Both the position numbers and the translations under genes were made by a program. Source: Flavobacterium sp. 245 (GTDB lineage: Bacteria; Bacteroidota; Bacteroidia; Flavobacteriales; Flavobacteriaceae). Taken from it: a stretch of 64,000 nucleotides of DNA. Below, piece after piece: positions 35,453-44,200 of this stretch (its first letter is position 1; every line of letters starts with the position of its first letter). The notes beneath the pieces were generated by a model. The model saw nothing but the letters and a program-made list of their open reading frames with translations. It ran no database searches and was not told the DNA's origin. The stretch is from assembly GCF_004362055.1 (NCBI RefSeq), contig NZ_SNXB01000013.1:1-64000 (forward strand), written 5' to 3'.

Positions 35453-35548
35453 ATTCTTTTTTAGATTTCTATTCTTTTAATTACAAGCTAAAGAACGTTA
35501 CTTTTTTTCAAAATCTATAAGAATAAGCTTAAAAAAATCATTTCAGTT

Positions 35549-37651
35549 TTATCGCACTCTACTTTCATTTTCATCAATATTTTTTTCTTTGAATTGGCTT
35601 TCTTTTATTTTTCCGAAAGAATATTTAATAGCGATTGACACCTCATGACTATCAACTACATATCTCGAATTTGAGCTAATATTATTGAACGTAAAATTTT
35701 CGCTTTGAACTACATTCTTAAAAATATTATTACAGCTTAAAGTACAATTCCAATTTTTAAAGAAGATTTTTGAAGCCGCAATGTCAACAACAAATCTTCG
35801 GCTTGTTTCAAAAACGCCATTGTATTGTTTTGTTAAACCCCAAAAATTCAAAACAACGGAATATCCTTCTGGAAGTTTAAATTCGTTATTTGAGGTGTAA
35901 TATAAATACGGTTTAGTAGCCAGAAAAGCTGCAGATTTATCTTCCACTTTTTCTAAAATAAAAATCAAAGAGTTTGTCATTGTCCAAAATTTATAGGTAA
36001 ATGGTAATGTAAAATCGGCGGAAAAACCAGATGATTTATCAAAATTTATGTCCTTAAAAGTCATTATATTATTTTGATCATCAAACGAAAAACTACTATA
36101 AACAGGATCTTTTGCTTTAGTAAAACTTAACCTTACCGATTTATCATGATATTGAAAAGTTGTCGAAACTTCATCAATAATTGTTGGATTAAGAAAAACA
36201 TTTCTCGAATATAAAAAGTACGGATTGATATAAGTTGCTCCTTGACTTAATGAAGAATAATTGGGTCTTGTAATGCTTTTAGCATAATTAAAACTAACAC
36301 TTTTTGTACTGTCTATTGTAAATGTGAATTGCGCTTTCGGAAAGAAATTAGTGTAGTTTTTATCAACTAAAGGCAATAATTCTGATTCAAATTTTCCGAG
36401 GACATTTGTATTTTCAACTCTAATTCCAATTGAAAAATCAACTTTCTTAATTTTTCCAGAAAGCTGACTATATCCTGCTAAATTTTCTTCTTTAAAATTA
36501 TAATTACTTATTTCATTTGTATTGGTCTTATAATAATAAATATCAATATCCGACTTTGAATTTGCAGACGAATACAACCCGCCTGCTTCCAGTTTCATTT
36601 CATTTTTGAACTTTTTCTCTAAATCAACTCTTCCTGAAAAAACATTTACTTTGAATTTTTGATCCCTAATTTGAGCCAATTCAAATTCCGTCATATTAAA
36701 ATTATTCTGCACCTGACTCCACGATGTTTGATTAAAATTAGAATACTGCAATCCTGTAAAAACCTGCGCCCCAATAGATTTTATTTTCTTAGAGTAATTC
36801 AAAAATGAGTTTATAAAATTCTTTTTCCCTTCGTTGTCGCTGTAAGTAACGACATTATTTTCTTCTTCTTTATTTTTATTTTCCGTCAAAGTATTAATCG
36901 GAAAAACATCCGTTTGTAGTTTACTGCTGATATTAAACGAAAAATAATCATCTTCATTTATTTTGTAAAATAGTCTGCCTCCAAAAACAAATTGTTTTCT
37001 TTTTGTATTGGCCGAAACATCATATACAGAAGCGATATCAGGATTTGGAATTTGATAATTAATACTATGGCTTTCCCAAGGATTCAAGCGATTATAATTA
37101 AAATTAGCTTTCCATTCAATCTTATTTTTCTTGAAATTGGAGTTAAATCCTAAGTAATTATTGAAGTTCTTTTTGAAAGAAGCTATTTCAGAAATTTCAG
37201 TTTTAAAACCTTCTTTTTTACTCAGTTTTCTAGTAATTAAAATTATGGCACGCCCTTCAGCTTCATATTTAGCAGATGGATTCTGAATAATTTCAATAGT
37301 TTTAATATCAGCGACAGCCAAAGCATTCAAATCGTTCATCGTCACTTTTTGATTGTCGATATAAATAAGCGGGCTTCCTTTTCCGACAACTGTAATTTTT
37401 TCACGATCTGAACTGACTTGTACAGCTGGCAGTTTTGCAAGCAAATCAATTGGATTTGGAATTGAATTGTAAATTGAATTTGCAACATCAACCTTAATGT
37501 TTCCGTTTGAATTTGTAAAAGTCTTTTTGTTTTGACTTATTACAACTTCATTCAAATGAGTTGAAGTCGAATCTTTTGGCGTTTCATTTTGTGCATTTGC
37601 AAGAAAGGAAAACAAAAAAAGCATAATTAGAACTAGAATTTTTAAAGGCAT
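35549..37651 (-). CDS. TonB-dependent receptor-like outer-membrane protein
   Basis: This 700-residue protein has a signal peptide ending LANAQ near residue 21. A short plug-like domain follows (about residues 30-150), with NEVVISQNKKTF, YIDNQKVTMNDLNAL and IKTIEIIQNPSAKYEAEGRAIILI. A large beta-barrel then runs to the C terminus. This organisation matches the outer-membrane beta-barrel family related to TonB receptors but without a long N-terminal carboxypeptidase-like domain. The substrate is unknown. A two-component system is encoded divergently about 275 bases away, so regulation by it is plausible. Confidence 0.8.
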   Translation of the reverse strand: MPLKILVLIMLFLFSFLANAQNETPKDSTSTHLNEVVISQNKKTFTNSNGNIKVDVANSIYNSIPNPIDLLAKLPAVQVSSDREKITVVGKGSPLIYIDNQKVTMNDLNALAVADIKTIEIIQNPSAKYEAEGRAIILITRKLSKKEGFKTEISEIASFKKNFNNYLGFNSNFKKNKIEWKANFNYNRLNPWESHSINYQIPNPDIASVYDVSANTKRKQFVFGGRLFYKINEDDYFSFNISSKLQTDVFPINTLTENKNKEEENNVVTYSDNEGKKNFINSFLNYSKKIKSIGAQVFTGLQYSNFNQTSWSQVQNNFNMTEFELAQIRDQKFKVNVFSGRVDLEKKFKNEMKLEAGGLYSSANSKSDIDIYYYKTNTNEISNYNFKEENLAGYSQLSGKIKKVDFSIGIRVENTNVLGKFESELLPLVDKNYTNFFPKAQFTFTIDSTKSVSFNYAKSITRPNYSSLSQGATYINPYFLYSRNVFLNPTIIDEVSTTFQYHDKSVRLSFTKAKDPVYSSFSFDDQNNIMTFKDINFDKSSGFSADFTLPFTYKFWTMTNSLIFILEKVEDKSAAFLATKPYLYYTSNNEFKLPEGYSVVLNFWGLTKQYNGVFETSRRFVVDIAASKIFFKNWNCTLSCNNIFKNVVQSENFTFNNISSNSRYVVDSHEVSIAIKYSFGKIKESQFKEKNIDENESRVR

Positions 37652-37789
37652 ATAAAAACAATTTTTAGATTATTTTGATTTGAGAAAGTGCAAAAGTGGT
37701 TCTAAAAAAAAGTTCTGAAGGTTAATTGTAGGTTAATGCGCGGTTAATGGCTTTTTTATGTTGCAAAAGCATTATTTTTGGGTGGAGAA

Positions 37790-37912
37790 AATTGGCACAC
37801 TGATTTTACGGATGAAACTGATTTACACAGATTAATTTTTAGTGAATTGGTAAAAAAAAAGAAAGCAAACCAGCGGAAATCCGTTTAATCCGCTTCATCT
37901 GCGACCCATAAT
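37790..37912. repeat. AATCCG/CGGAT inverted intergenic repeat
   Basis: CACACTGATTTTACGGATGA near 37795 and AATCCGTTTAATCCGCTTCA near 37869 are imperfect inverted arms around a loop of about 50 bases. The second arm resembles the repeat at 29189-29247. It occupies much of the 273-base gap between the divergent receptor and histidine kinase genes. Confidence 0.65.
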
Positions 37913-37924
37913 TTCAAATAAAAA

Positions 37925-39283
37925 ATGAAACACAAAATCAATTTATTAATCGCTTTTTCTGTCGTAGCACTTATTGTGTTAACGACCGTACAATGCTATT
38001 TGGTAAAAACGTCCTACGATTATAAAGTAGCCGAATTTCATGCACAGATTAAAAATGAAATTGCTCAAATCACCAATAATTATAGTGATATTGATTCGGT
38101 TTTAGTTTCTAAAAAAGAGGCACTTTACAAGGATTTATCAGAAAAATATATTCAGGGAAAAAACAATAAAATAGATGTCAAAAAAGGGATTTTAGGCAAT
38201 GAATATCAAAACATTTTAACGCAAAGAATCAAGCTTAAATTCGAAAGAGACCTTCCAAATTTCAAAATAGATTTTGCAATCGTACTAAACAAATTCATTT
38301 TATATAAAAACGCAAAAAAAGCCGATACCATTTTCTCTGAAAAGCCTTTTATTCAAAACAAATTGTATGGAAATCTGGCTTCATTAAATCATGCCTTTTT
38401 AGTTCGGAATTATGTTGGAACTACAAACGGAACTTTTGAAAATCAAGATTATAATTTGCTGACAGAAGATTCAATGTATGTTTCGGTTATTGACTGGGAA
38501 ATGATCATTTTAAGACGAATGACGTTGATTCTGATTCTGTCTTTATTTTCGATTGCAACGCTTATCGGTCTTTTTGTAATTGCAATCAAAGCCTTAATCA
38601 AACAAAAAAAAGTAAGCGACGTAAAAACTGATTTTATCAACAATATTACCCACGAACTCAAAACGCCTTTGGCGACTTTGGGGATTTCAACAAAAATTTT
38701 GGAACAGAAAAACATTCGTGACAATGACGAAAATTTCAATTCCATTATCAATACCATTTCGCGCCAGAACAATCGTCTTCAAAATTTGATTGATCAGGTA
38801 ATGGCGAATTCATTGGCAGAAAATGACCTTGAATTACAAAAAGAAAAGATAGAAACCGAAGATTTTCTTCTTTCAATTGTAAACGATTTTAAAATTACTT
38901 TTCCGAAAATCGATATCAAAACCGATTTTCAAACGGAGCAAACGATTTTAATTTTAGATAAATTTCATTTAACAACTGCATTTTTAAATGTGCTTGAAAA
39001 TGCTGTAAAATACGGTTCAAATAAAATTACAGTTAAAACACGAATAGTTGAAAATCAATTTGCTATTAGTTTTGAAGATGACGGAATTGGTATTGAAAAA
39101 AACAAGCAATCACTTCTTTTTGAAAAATTTTATCGCGTACAACAAGGAAATCTGCACAACACAAAAGGTTTAGGTTTAGGCCTTTATTATGTGAATCAAA
39201 TTGTGAAAGCACATCACGGCTCTGTTAACGTTGTGAGTGATTTAGGAAAAGGCACTCAGTTTACCATATTATTAAAAGTTTAA
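37925..39283 (+). CDS. sensor histidine kinase
   Basis: The 452-residue inner-membrane sensor has transmembrane helices near residues 5-27 and 200-222, enclosing a periplasmic domain of about 170 residues. The cytoplasmic part has a HisKA domain with the phosphorylated histidine in NNITHELKTPLATL (H243). A HATPase domain follows with N-box LNVLENAVKYG, G1 DDGIGI and G2 GLGLGLYYV. It pairs with the response regulator gene ten bases downstream. The RprX-type sensors of Bacteroidota have this layout. The signal is unknown. Confidence 0.93.
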   Translation: MKHKINLLIAFSVVALIVLTTVQCYLVKTSYDYKVAEFHAQIKNEIAQITNNYSDIDSVLVSKKEALYKDLSEKYIQGKNNKIDVKKGILGNEYQNILTQRIKLKFERDLPNFKIDFAIVLNKFILYKNAKKADTIFSEKPFIQNKLYGNLASLNHAFLVRNYVGTTNGTFENQDYNLLTEDSMYVSVIDWEMIILRRMTLILILSLFSIATLIGLFVIAIKALIKQKKVSDVKTDFINNITHELKTPLATLGISTKILEQKNIRDNDENFNSIINTISRQNNRLQNLIDQVMANSLAENDLELQKEKIETEDFLLSIVNDFKITFPKIDIKTDFQTEQTILILDKFHLTTAFLNVLENAVKYGSNKITVKTRIVENQFAISFEDDGIGIEKNKQSLLFEKFYRVQQGNLHNTKGLGLGLYYVNQIVKAHHGSVNVVSDLGKGTQFTILLKV

Positions 39284-39293
39284 ATACCTTATT

Positions 39294-39983
39294 TTGAAAA
39301 AATTACTTTTAGCTGAAGACGATTTTGACTTTGCAGCCATTTTAAAACAATATTTAGAACTGCATCAATTTGAAGTAATCTGGGCAGAAAATGGCGAAAT
39401 AGCTTTAGACTATTTTAAAAATCAAACTTTTGATATTTGTGTTTTTGATGTAATGATGCCTGTATTGGACGGATTTTCATTGGCCGAAAAAATAATTACA
39501 ATCAATCCCGAAGTTCCATTTATTTTTCTAACGGCAAGAAAGTTAAAAGAAGACAAGATCATAGGTTTAAAATTAGGTGCCGACGATTATATTGTCAAAC
39601 CTTTTGAAGTTGATGAACTGGTTTTGCGTTTGCAGAATATTTTGAAGAGAATCGAACAAAAAAGAAGTCTGGAAGGAAATAATATAATTGAAATTGGTTC
39701 GTATATTTTTGATAATGAAAGACTAACTCTCAATAATAAAAATCACGTCCAGCAACTCACAGAAATGGAAGCGTCCCTTATAGAATATCTGTATTTAAAT
39801 CATAATCAATTACTAAAGAGAGATCAAATTTTAATGTCTGTCTGGAAAAAAGATGATTATTTCTCTGGTCGAAGCATGGATGTTTTTATCAGCAGGCTTA
39901 GAAAATATTTCAATTCAGATCCAAAAATCAAAATTGAAAGTGTTCGTAATATTGGCTTAGAATTTAAAATAGAAAAACCTTGA
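39294..39983 (+). CDS. OmpR-family response regulator
   Basis: The 229-residue protein starts at TTG, which gives the canonical MKKLLLAEDD start; no better ATG exists. The receiver domain has acidic residues at 8-10, phospho-acceptor D52 in VFDVMMP, and K in YIVKPF. The winged-helix DNA-binding domain covers about residues 130-227, ending SVRNIGLEFKI. It is expected to be phosphorylated by the kinase encoded just upstream. The nearby TonB-receptor-like gene is a plausible target by position only. Confidence 0.93.
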   Translation: MKKLLLAEDDFDFAAILKQYLELHQFEVIWAENGEIALDYFKNQTFDICVFDVMMPVLDGFSLAEKIITINPEVPFIFLTARKLKEDKIIGLKLGADDYIVKPFEVDELVLRLQNILKRIEQKRSLEGNNIIEIGSYIFDNERLTLNNKNHVQQLTEMEASLIEYLYLNHNQLLKRDQILMSVWKKDDYFSGRSMDVFISRLRKYFNSDPKIKIESVRNIGLEFKIEKP

Positions 39984-40008
39984 TTCGTCAAGGTTTTTCT
40001 GTTTTTTT
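39971..40008. terminator. bidirectional terminator
   Basis: AGAAAAACCTTGA and TCAAGGTTTTTCT pair around CGT with T and A runs on either side, overlapping the stop region of the response regulator. It serves two convergent genes. Confidence 0.9.
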
Positions 40009-40017
40009 CTTTAAGTT

Positions 40018-40563
40018 TTACTTTCCTATAACCCAGCCTAAAGTAAAGTTTCCAACTGGCACAAATTCTGTGTCATATTTGTCAAAATTCACTCCCGGCC
40101 CAACACTAAATTCAAGATTGAATTTCCCTTTGTAAGTACGTTGCAAGCCCCAAAGTGCTGCTAAGGTAAATGATGGTACATAGCTTCCATATTCATCATT
40201 GGTTGAGATTGACTCAAAATTATACATCGCATTTGCAGCAATATAATTTCCTGAGTTAAAAGCAGTTCTTTTTCCTTTAGCGGCTCTTTTTTCTAAATTA
40301 TAATAATGACGAAATTGCTCAGTGATCAACGGCGAAATAAATACATTTCCGTCGTTGTGATAGCTATTATATTGATATCCTACACCTAAAGCTACTTCAG
40401 AATAAAGTGTATTTTTTTCAGAAAATCCGTGTTCATAGACAAATCCCGGAAATAACATATTTATTTTAAATTGATTTTTTTCAACTGAAACCGAGGCCTC
40501 ATCTTGAGCATAAATTGATGTAACTCCGATAAGCAATGCTAACAAAAAATAATTTTTCTTCAT
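40018..40563 (-). CDS. small outer-membrane protein of unknown function
   Basis: The 181-residue product has a signal peptide ending SIYAQ (residue 20). The mature protein has repeated amphipathic strands (FKINMLFPGFVYEHGF, YSEVALGVGYQYN, PSFTLAALWGLQRTY, FNLEFSVGPGVNFD), consistent with a small beta-barrel. The final residues, TLGWVIGK, also read as a strand. I recognise no specific family. It is transcribed leftward alone, convergent with the response regulator gene. Confidence 0.68.
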   Translation of the reverse strand: MKKNYFLLALLIGVTSIYAQDEASVSVEKNQFKINMLFPGFVYEHGFSEKNTLYSEVALGVGYQYNSYHNDGNVFISPLITEQFRHYYNLEKRAAKGKRTAFNSGNYIAANAMYNFESISTNDEYGSYVPSFTLAALWGLQRTYKGKFNLEFSVGPGVNFDKYDTEFVPVGNFTLGWVIGK

Positions 40564-40710
40564 TCTAAAGGTTATTGATTAGTTTAGGTAAAAATAGTAT
40601 TTAAACTATAGGAAACTCACAAAAACAAAATTATTTTCTTACAAATTAATTACTTCGAATCATATAATTTTCATAAGTAATTGTATAACAATATTTAACC
40701 ATTACAGCAA

Positions 40711-40718
40711 TAAATTTG
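40711..40718 (+). promoter_or_regulatory. -7 element before the small membrane protein gene
   Basis: TAAATTTG fits TAnnTTTG and lies 26 bases before the ATG at 40745. No -33 element at the proper distance is obvious. Confidence 0.4.
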
Positions 40719-40744
40719 GTATAGAACTTTTAAATCTAATTATC

Positions 40745-40939
40745 ATGAACCTAAAAAGATTATTCGGCGGATTATTGACAATCCTCGGAATTATAGGACT
40801 TATTTATACTGCCGTGATTTTTGCCGGCACAAGTGGAGGAACCAGAGATGTAAAATCCTTAATTATTTACGGAATTTTAGGAATCGTATTTTTTATGTCC
40901 GGAATCAGTTTGGTTCGAACTACAAAAGACGAATCTTAA
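40745..40939 (+). CDS. small two-helix membrane protein
   Basis: The 64-residue product has two hydrophobic helices (about residues 6-27 and 39-57) joined by a short polar loop GTSGGTRDVKS. It has a charged C-terminal tail. No signal peptidase site is seen, so it is probably an inner-membrane hairpin protein. A good -7 promoter element upstream supports it as a real gene. Similar small proteins are common hypothetical genes in Flavobacteria, and its function is unknown. Confidence 0.65.
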   Translation: MNLKRLFGGLLTILGIIGLIYTAVIFAGTSGGTRDVKSLIIYGILGIVFFMSGISLVRTTKDES

Positions 40940-40949
40940 ATTTTAGAGG

Positions 40950-41029
40950 TGCAAAGTGGCAAAGGTTCTAAGATGCAAAGTTTTAAACGGCTTTGGGCTT
41001 TTGGCTTTTGTTTCTTTGTGCCTTCATAA
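40950..41029. repeat. CAAAG/CTAAG intergenic repeat
   Basis: GCAAAGTGGCAAAGGTTCTA and the following AGATGCAAAG form a short-period array. TTTCTTTGTGCCTT (41011-41024) is its inverted partner. It shares the 15-mer AAGGTTCTAAGATGC with the CTAAG array at 7839. The array lies between convergent genes. Confidence 0.65.
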
Positions 41030-41037
41030 TTAAAAAA

Positions 41038-42288
41038 TCATTCCTCTAAATAAGGATTTAAATTCAGTTCTGTAAAATCTCTTTCTGTTTTTGAGATTAT
41101 AATCGTAGCAACAGTATTACCAATCAAGTTCGTAATGGCTCGGGCTTCGCTCATAAATTTATCAACGCCAAGTAAAAATGCCAATCCTTCAACCGGAATT
41201 TTATGAAGCGCTGTCAACGTTGAAGCCAAAACAATAAAACCACTTCCGGTCACACCTGCCGCTCCTTTTGAAGTAATCATCAAGATCCCGATAACACTTA
41301 AGATTTCGAAAAAACTCAAATGTACATCATACAATTGCGCTATGAATAATACCGACATTGAAAGATAAATCGAAGTTCCGTCGAGATTAAAAGAATATCC
41401 CGTTGGAATTACTAATCCCACAACCGATTTGCTGCAACCCATTTTTTCCAGTTTTACCATAATACTTGGCAAAGCAGCTTCAGAAGACGAAGTTCCGAGA
41501 ACCAGTAAAAGTTCTTCTTTAATGTATTTTAAAATTGAAAAAATACTGATTTTATAGTATTTTAGAATGCTTCCCAAAACCAAAAAGACAAACAAAGCCA
41601 TTGTCAAATAAACGCAGAGCATTAATTTTCCGAGCGGAATTAAAGTTGCCAAACCAAATTTCCCAATCGTGTATGCCATTCCGCCAAAAGCGCCAATTGG
41701 AGCGAGATACATTACATATTTTAAACCTGTAAAAACAACATTTGAAATTCGTTCTAAAACTAAAATTGTTTGTTCTCTTTTTTGATAAAAATTCAAAGCA
41801 ATACCACAAACAATCGCTGCCAGTAAAACCTGCAAAGTAAAGTTGGACAAGAAAAACTGCAACCACGAAAAATGTTCGGCAGCACCTTTTGTAAACTGAC
41901 TTGCATCCCCAATTGCCAATCGTGATTTGTCAATTTTTCCGGGTTTAAAAAAATACGCAACCGCAACACCAATAGCCAATGCGACTGTCGAAACTACTTC
42001 AAAGTAAGCTAAAGCTTTCACGCCAATTCGGCCTACTTTTTTAAGATTTCCCATTCCGGAAATTCCTAAAACAATAGTCAGGAAAATAATTGGGCCAATA
42101 AAAATCGAAATAAGCTGAATAAATTTCTTGCCCAGAAATTCCATTTTCACGCCATTTTCAGGTGAAAAATGCCCGAGCAAAACACCAGCAATAATTGAAA
42201 TTAAAACCCAAAAAGTAAGATTTGTAACAACTGAATGAAGAAAGCTTTTTTTGGTTTTTGAAAAAGAATTGGGAGCAGGAATATTCAT
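41038..42288 (-). CDS. dicarboxylate/amino acid:cation symporter
   Basis: This 416-residue polytopic protein belongs to the DAACS (GltP/DctA) family, which takes up glutamate, aspartate or C4-dicarboxylates with protons or sodium. Family marks include the serine-rich re-entrant loop GTSSSEAALPS (about residues 262-272) and the NLDGTSIY helix. The second re-entrant region, SKGAAGVTGSGFIVLA, is followed by the terminal helix with NLIGNTVATIIIS. Substrate specificity cannot be set from sequence alone. It is a single leftward gene downstream of the RNase P RNA gene. Confidence 0.92.
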   Translation of the reverse strand: MNIPAPNSFSKTKKSFLHSVVTNLTFWVLISIIAGVLLGHFSPENGVKMEFLGKKFIQLISIFIGPIIFLTIVLGISGMGNLKKVGRIGVKALAYFEVVSTVALAIGVAVAYFFKPGKIDKSRLAIGDASQFTKGAAEHFSWLQFFLSNFTLQVLLAAIVCGIALNFYQKREQTILVLERISNVVFTGLKYVMYLAPIGAFGGMAYTIGKFGLATLIPLGKLMLCVYLTMALFVFLVLGSILKYYKISIFSILKYIKEELLLVLGTSSSEAALPSIMVKLEKMGCSKSVVGLVIPTGYSFNLDGTSIYLSMSVLFIAQLYDVHLSFFEILSVIGILMITSKGAAGVTGSGFIVLASTLTALHKIPVEGLAFLLGVDKFMSEARAITNLIGNTVATIIISKTERDFTELNLNPYLEE

Positions 42289-42326
42289 GAAAATTAGTTA
42301 GATAGTTTCACAAATATATAAAAAAA

Positions 42327-42651
42327 GCAGACCTATAAGCCGGATTCTGTTCTTGTCTTGTTTTTCAACGAGACAATACCTTATCATTTATCTAGATCCC
42401 GAATTGCTTCGGGACTCAAGCTACCTACCCTTCAACAACGGACGAGAAGCCCTTAAATGCTGATATACTTGGTATTTCACCGCATAGAGTTTACCTGGTT
42501 TCACTACAGCATTACCTGTACATACTTTCTGTTGCACTTGTCCTTGCCCTATTTCTAAGACCGACGGGTGTTACCCGCTATGCTTCTCTATGGTGTCCGG
42601 ACTTTCCTCCCTCCCGATAAACGGAACGACGATAAGGCGGTCTGCGCTGCA
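42327..42651 (-). ncRNA. rnpB: RNase P RNA (class A)
   Basis: On the minus strand the conserved 5' core GAGGAAAGTCCGGACACCAT is clear. The AGGGCAAGG region, the GGTAAACTC region, the universal segment GAAGGGTAGGTAGCTTGA, and the 3' core ACAGAATCCGGCTTATAGGT are also present. The 5' and 3' ends pair through GCAGACC-like sequences. This RNA is the catalytic part of the enzyme that matures tRNA 5' ends. Ends are approximate to within about five bases. A short open frame across this region (42578-42775) is spurious. Confidence 0.95.
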
Positions 42652-42657
42652 AAAGTA
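42650..42657 (-). promoter_or_regulatory. -7 element of the rnpB promoter
   Basis: The minus strand reads TACTTTTG immediately upstream of the RNase P RNA 5' end, matching TAnnTTTG. It is identical to the -7 box of the rRNA promoter. No TTG is seen 19 bases further upstream. Confidence 0.6.
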
Positions 42658-42773
42658 GCGATTTACTAACTAAGAATAATGATTTTAAATTCTCCATTTT
42701 ATGAATTTTATCATAACTTTTTAATTTTAAAATAGTTATCTTTAAAATTCCATAATTTTTAAATTCAGTTATC

Positions 42774-43067
42774 ATGAAAAGAATGTATCATTACGCAACT
42801 GTTTCAAAGGCTTTAGATCAATTGAATGAGAAAGGATTTACGTGCGATTTTAATCGAAATGCTGACATGATTAAAAAAAATCCTGAGAAATTTGAAATTG
42901 TTCATGTGTATCGATACGAAGGGGATTCAGATCCAGGCGATGAGGCAGTTGTATACGGAATTAAGTCCGTTAGCGGAAAAAAAGGAGTTTATGTAGCAGG
43001 TTTTTCTGCCGATTCAGATCAGGAAACAGCACAATTTTTGTTTAACTTAAGTATTAGGGGAAGGTAG
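42774..43067 (+). CDS. small conserved hypothetical protein
   Basis: The 97-residue soluble protein has no signal peptide. It contains YHYATVSKALDQLNEKGFTCDFN at the N terminus and a mid-region FEIVHVYRYEGDSDPGDEAVVYGI, followed by GKKGVYVAGFSAD. From memory, close relatives in Flavobacteria are annotated as phosphoribosylpyrophosphate synthetase, which is almost certainly a misnomer because the protein is far too short and lacks that enzyme's motifs. A second ATG three codons downstream could also be the start. Its function is unknown. Confidence 0.72.
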   Translation: MKRMYHYATVSKALDQLNEKGFTCDFNRNADMIKKNPEKFEIVHVYRYEGDSDPGDEAVVYGIKSVSGKKGVYVAGFSADSDQETAQFLFNLSIRGR

Positions 43068-43100
43068 TTTTTTTTAAAATCTCAACCTGAAATTTGAGAA

Positions 43101-43157
43101 CAAAAAAAATCCAAATTCCAATTTTACATGATATGAAATTGGAATTTGGATTTTTCT
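43101..43157. terminator. bidirectional terminator
   Basis: AAAAATCCAAATTCCAATTT and AAATTGGAATTTGGATTTTT form a long stem with a short loop between convergent genes. It closely resembles the terminator at 2187-2243 in sequence (AAATCCAAATxCCAATTTTA). Confidence 0.88.
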
Positions 43158-43176
43158 TATTAAAATTTTCTCAATA

Positions 43177-43548
43177 TTATACTGTCGGTATTTTTAATTT
43201 CCAGCCGGGCTGAATTAAATCGGGGTTGGAAATAATATCTTTATTCGCTTCAAAAATATCCTGCCAAGAAACTCCATATGCCTTTCCTATTTTAGAAAGA
43301 GAATCACCAACTTCAACTGTATATTCTTTTGAAACTCGCTCTTCGACTTCAATATTCATCACCACATCTGCAGATCGATAATCAGGATCAATTTCTCCAT
43401 AAATATTCCAAAGTTTTTCTTTCTCAGATGCCGATTTTACTGTACCATCAATATACAATACATTATCTTGTTCTCTTACCTGCAAATCTGTTGTTCCTAA
43501 CTGAGAAGCCATATCGGTCAATTCTCTATATTTATCTTGTAAACTCAT
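43177..43548 (-). CDS. BON-LysM domain protein
   Basis: The 123-residue product lacks a signal peptide. Residues 18-68 resemble a BON domain (LQVREQDNVLYIDGTVKSASEK...VVMNIEVEE). Residues 74-121 form a LysM domain (EYTVEVGDSLSKIGKAYGVSWQDIFEAN...IQPGWKLKIP). The pairing matches the E. coli Kbp/YgaU protein, a cytoplasmic potassium-binding BON-LysM protein, although length and details differ. The gene is six bases downstream of a BON lipoprotein gene, so the two are probably one operon. Confidence 0.83.
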   Translation of the reverse strand: MSLQDKYRELTDMASQLGTTDLQVREQDNVLYIDGTVKSASEKEKLWNIYGEIDPDYRSADVVMNIEVEERVSKEYTVEVGDSLSKIGKAYGVSWQDIFEANKDIISNPDLIQPGWKLKIPTV

Positions 43549-43554
43549 AACAAT

Positions 43555-44031
43555 TTATTTAATAGTTAGTTTGTTATCAACTTTTTTGGGTTTCAATTCC
43601 TGAACACTTTGAATTAAAGGTTGCAACTGTTCTCTTTTAATTTCCCCAGACAGCGTTACCACACCGCCTACCACTGTAGCACTCACGCCATCATATGCTT
43701 TTATAACTTTACCTACTGATTTATCCAGATCACTATCTGGATTGATTACAACAGCCGCTGCAGCAGGTTCTACATTAGGTTCCGGAATTTGGCAGTTGTT
43801 CACAACCGATTTGACCCCTTGCACTGATTTAACAGAACGTTCAATATTTTTTTTGAAAGCTTCATCATCACAGGTTCCTACAATAGTCGCAACACCTTCA
43901 TGCACTGTTACGTGTACTCCAGGCGTATTTAATTTTTCACTAATTTCTTTTTCTAAATCGGCATCCTTCGGACTGCAAGACAACAAAGAAACAGCAAGCC
44001 CCATTCCCAATAAAATTGATTGAATTTTCAT
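43555..44031 (-). CDS. BON domain lipoprotein
   Basis: The 158-residue product has a lipoprotein signal (MKIQSILLGMGLAVSLLSC, cysteine at 19). Two BON domains follow, about residues 28-80 (GVHVTVHEGVATIVGTCDDE) and 100-157 (GVSATVVGGVVTLSGEIKREQ), joined by a proline/alanine linker. BON domains are thought to bind membranes or lipids, as in OsmY and DolP, and are linked to envelope and osmotic stress. It is expressed leftward, upstream of the BON-LysM gene. Confidence 0.86.
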   Translation of the reverse strand: MKIQSILLGMGLAVSLLSCSPKDADLEKEISEKLNTPGVHVTVHEGVATIVGTCDDEAFKKNIERSVKSVQGVKSVVNNCQIPEPNVEPAAAAVVINPDSDLDKSVGKVIKAYDGVSATVVGGVVTLSGEIKREQLQPLIQSVQELKPKKVDNKLTIK

Positions 44032-44200
44032 AACAGAGTATTTAATAATTAACTATCTAAAATTAAACAGATTAACTACTAAAACTTTATACAATACGGT
44101 TGCAATTATTATATTTTTACCAGTCCATTTTTTTTAAGGAAGTCAAAATTTTAAAAAAGATTTAAGCTGAAAACTGGAATTGAATTTGAAAACTAAAAAA

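Noticed and set aside
42578..42775. 65-residue open frame
   Set aside because: It lies mostly in the RNase P RNA gene, whose conserved core is clear, and shows no protein-like features.
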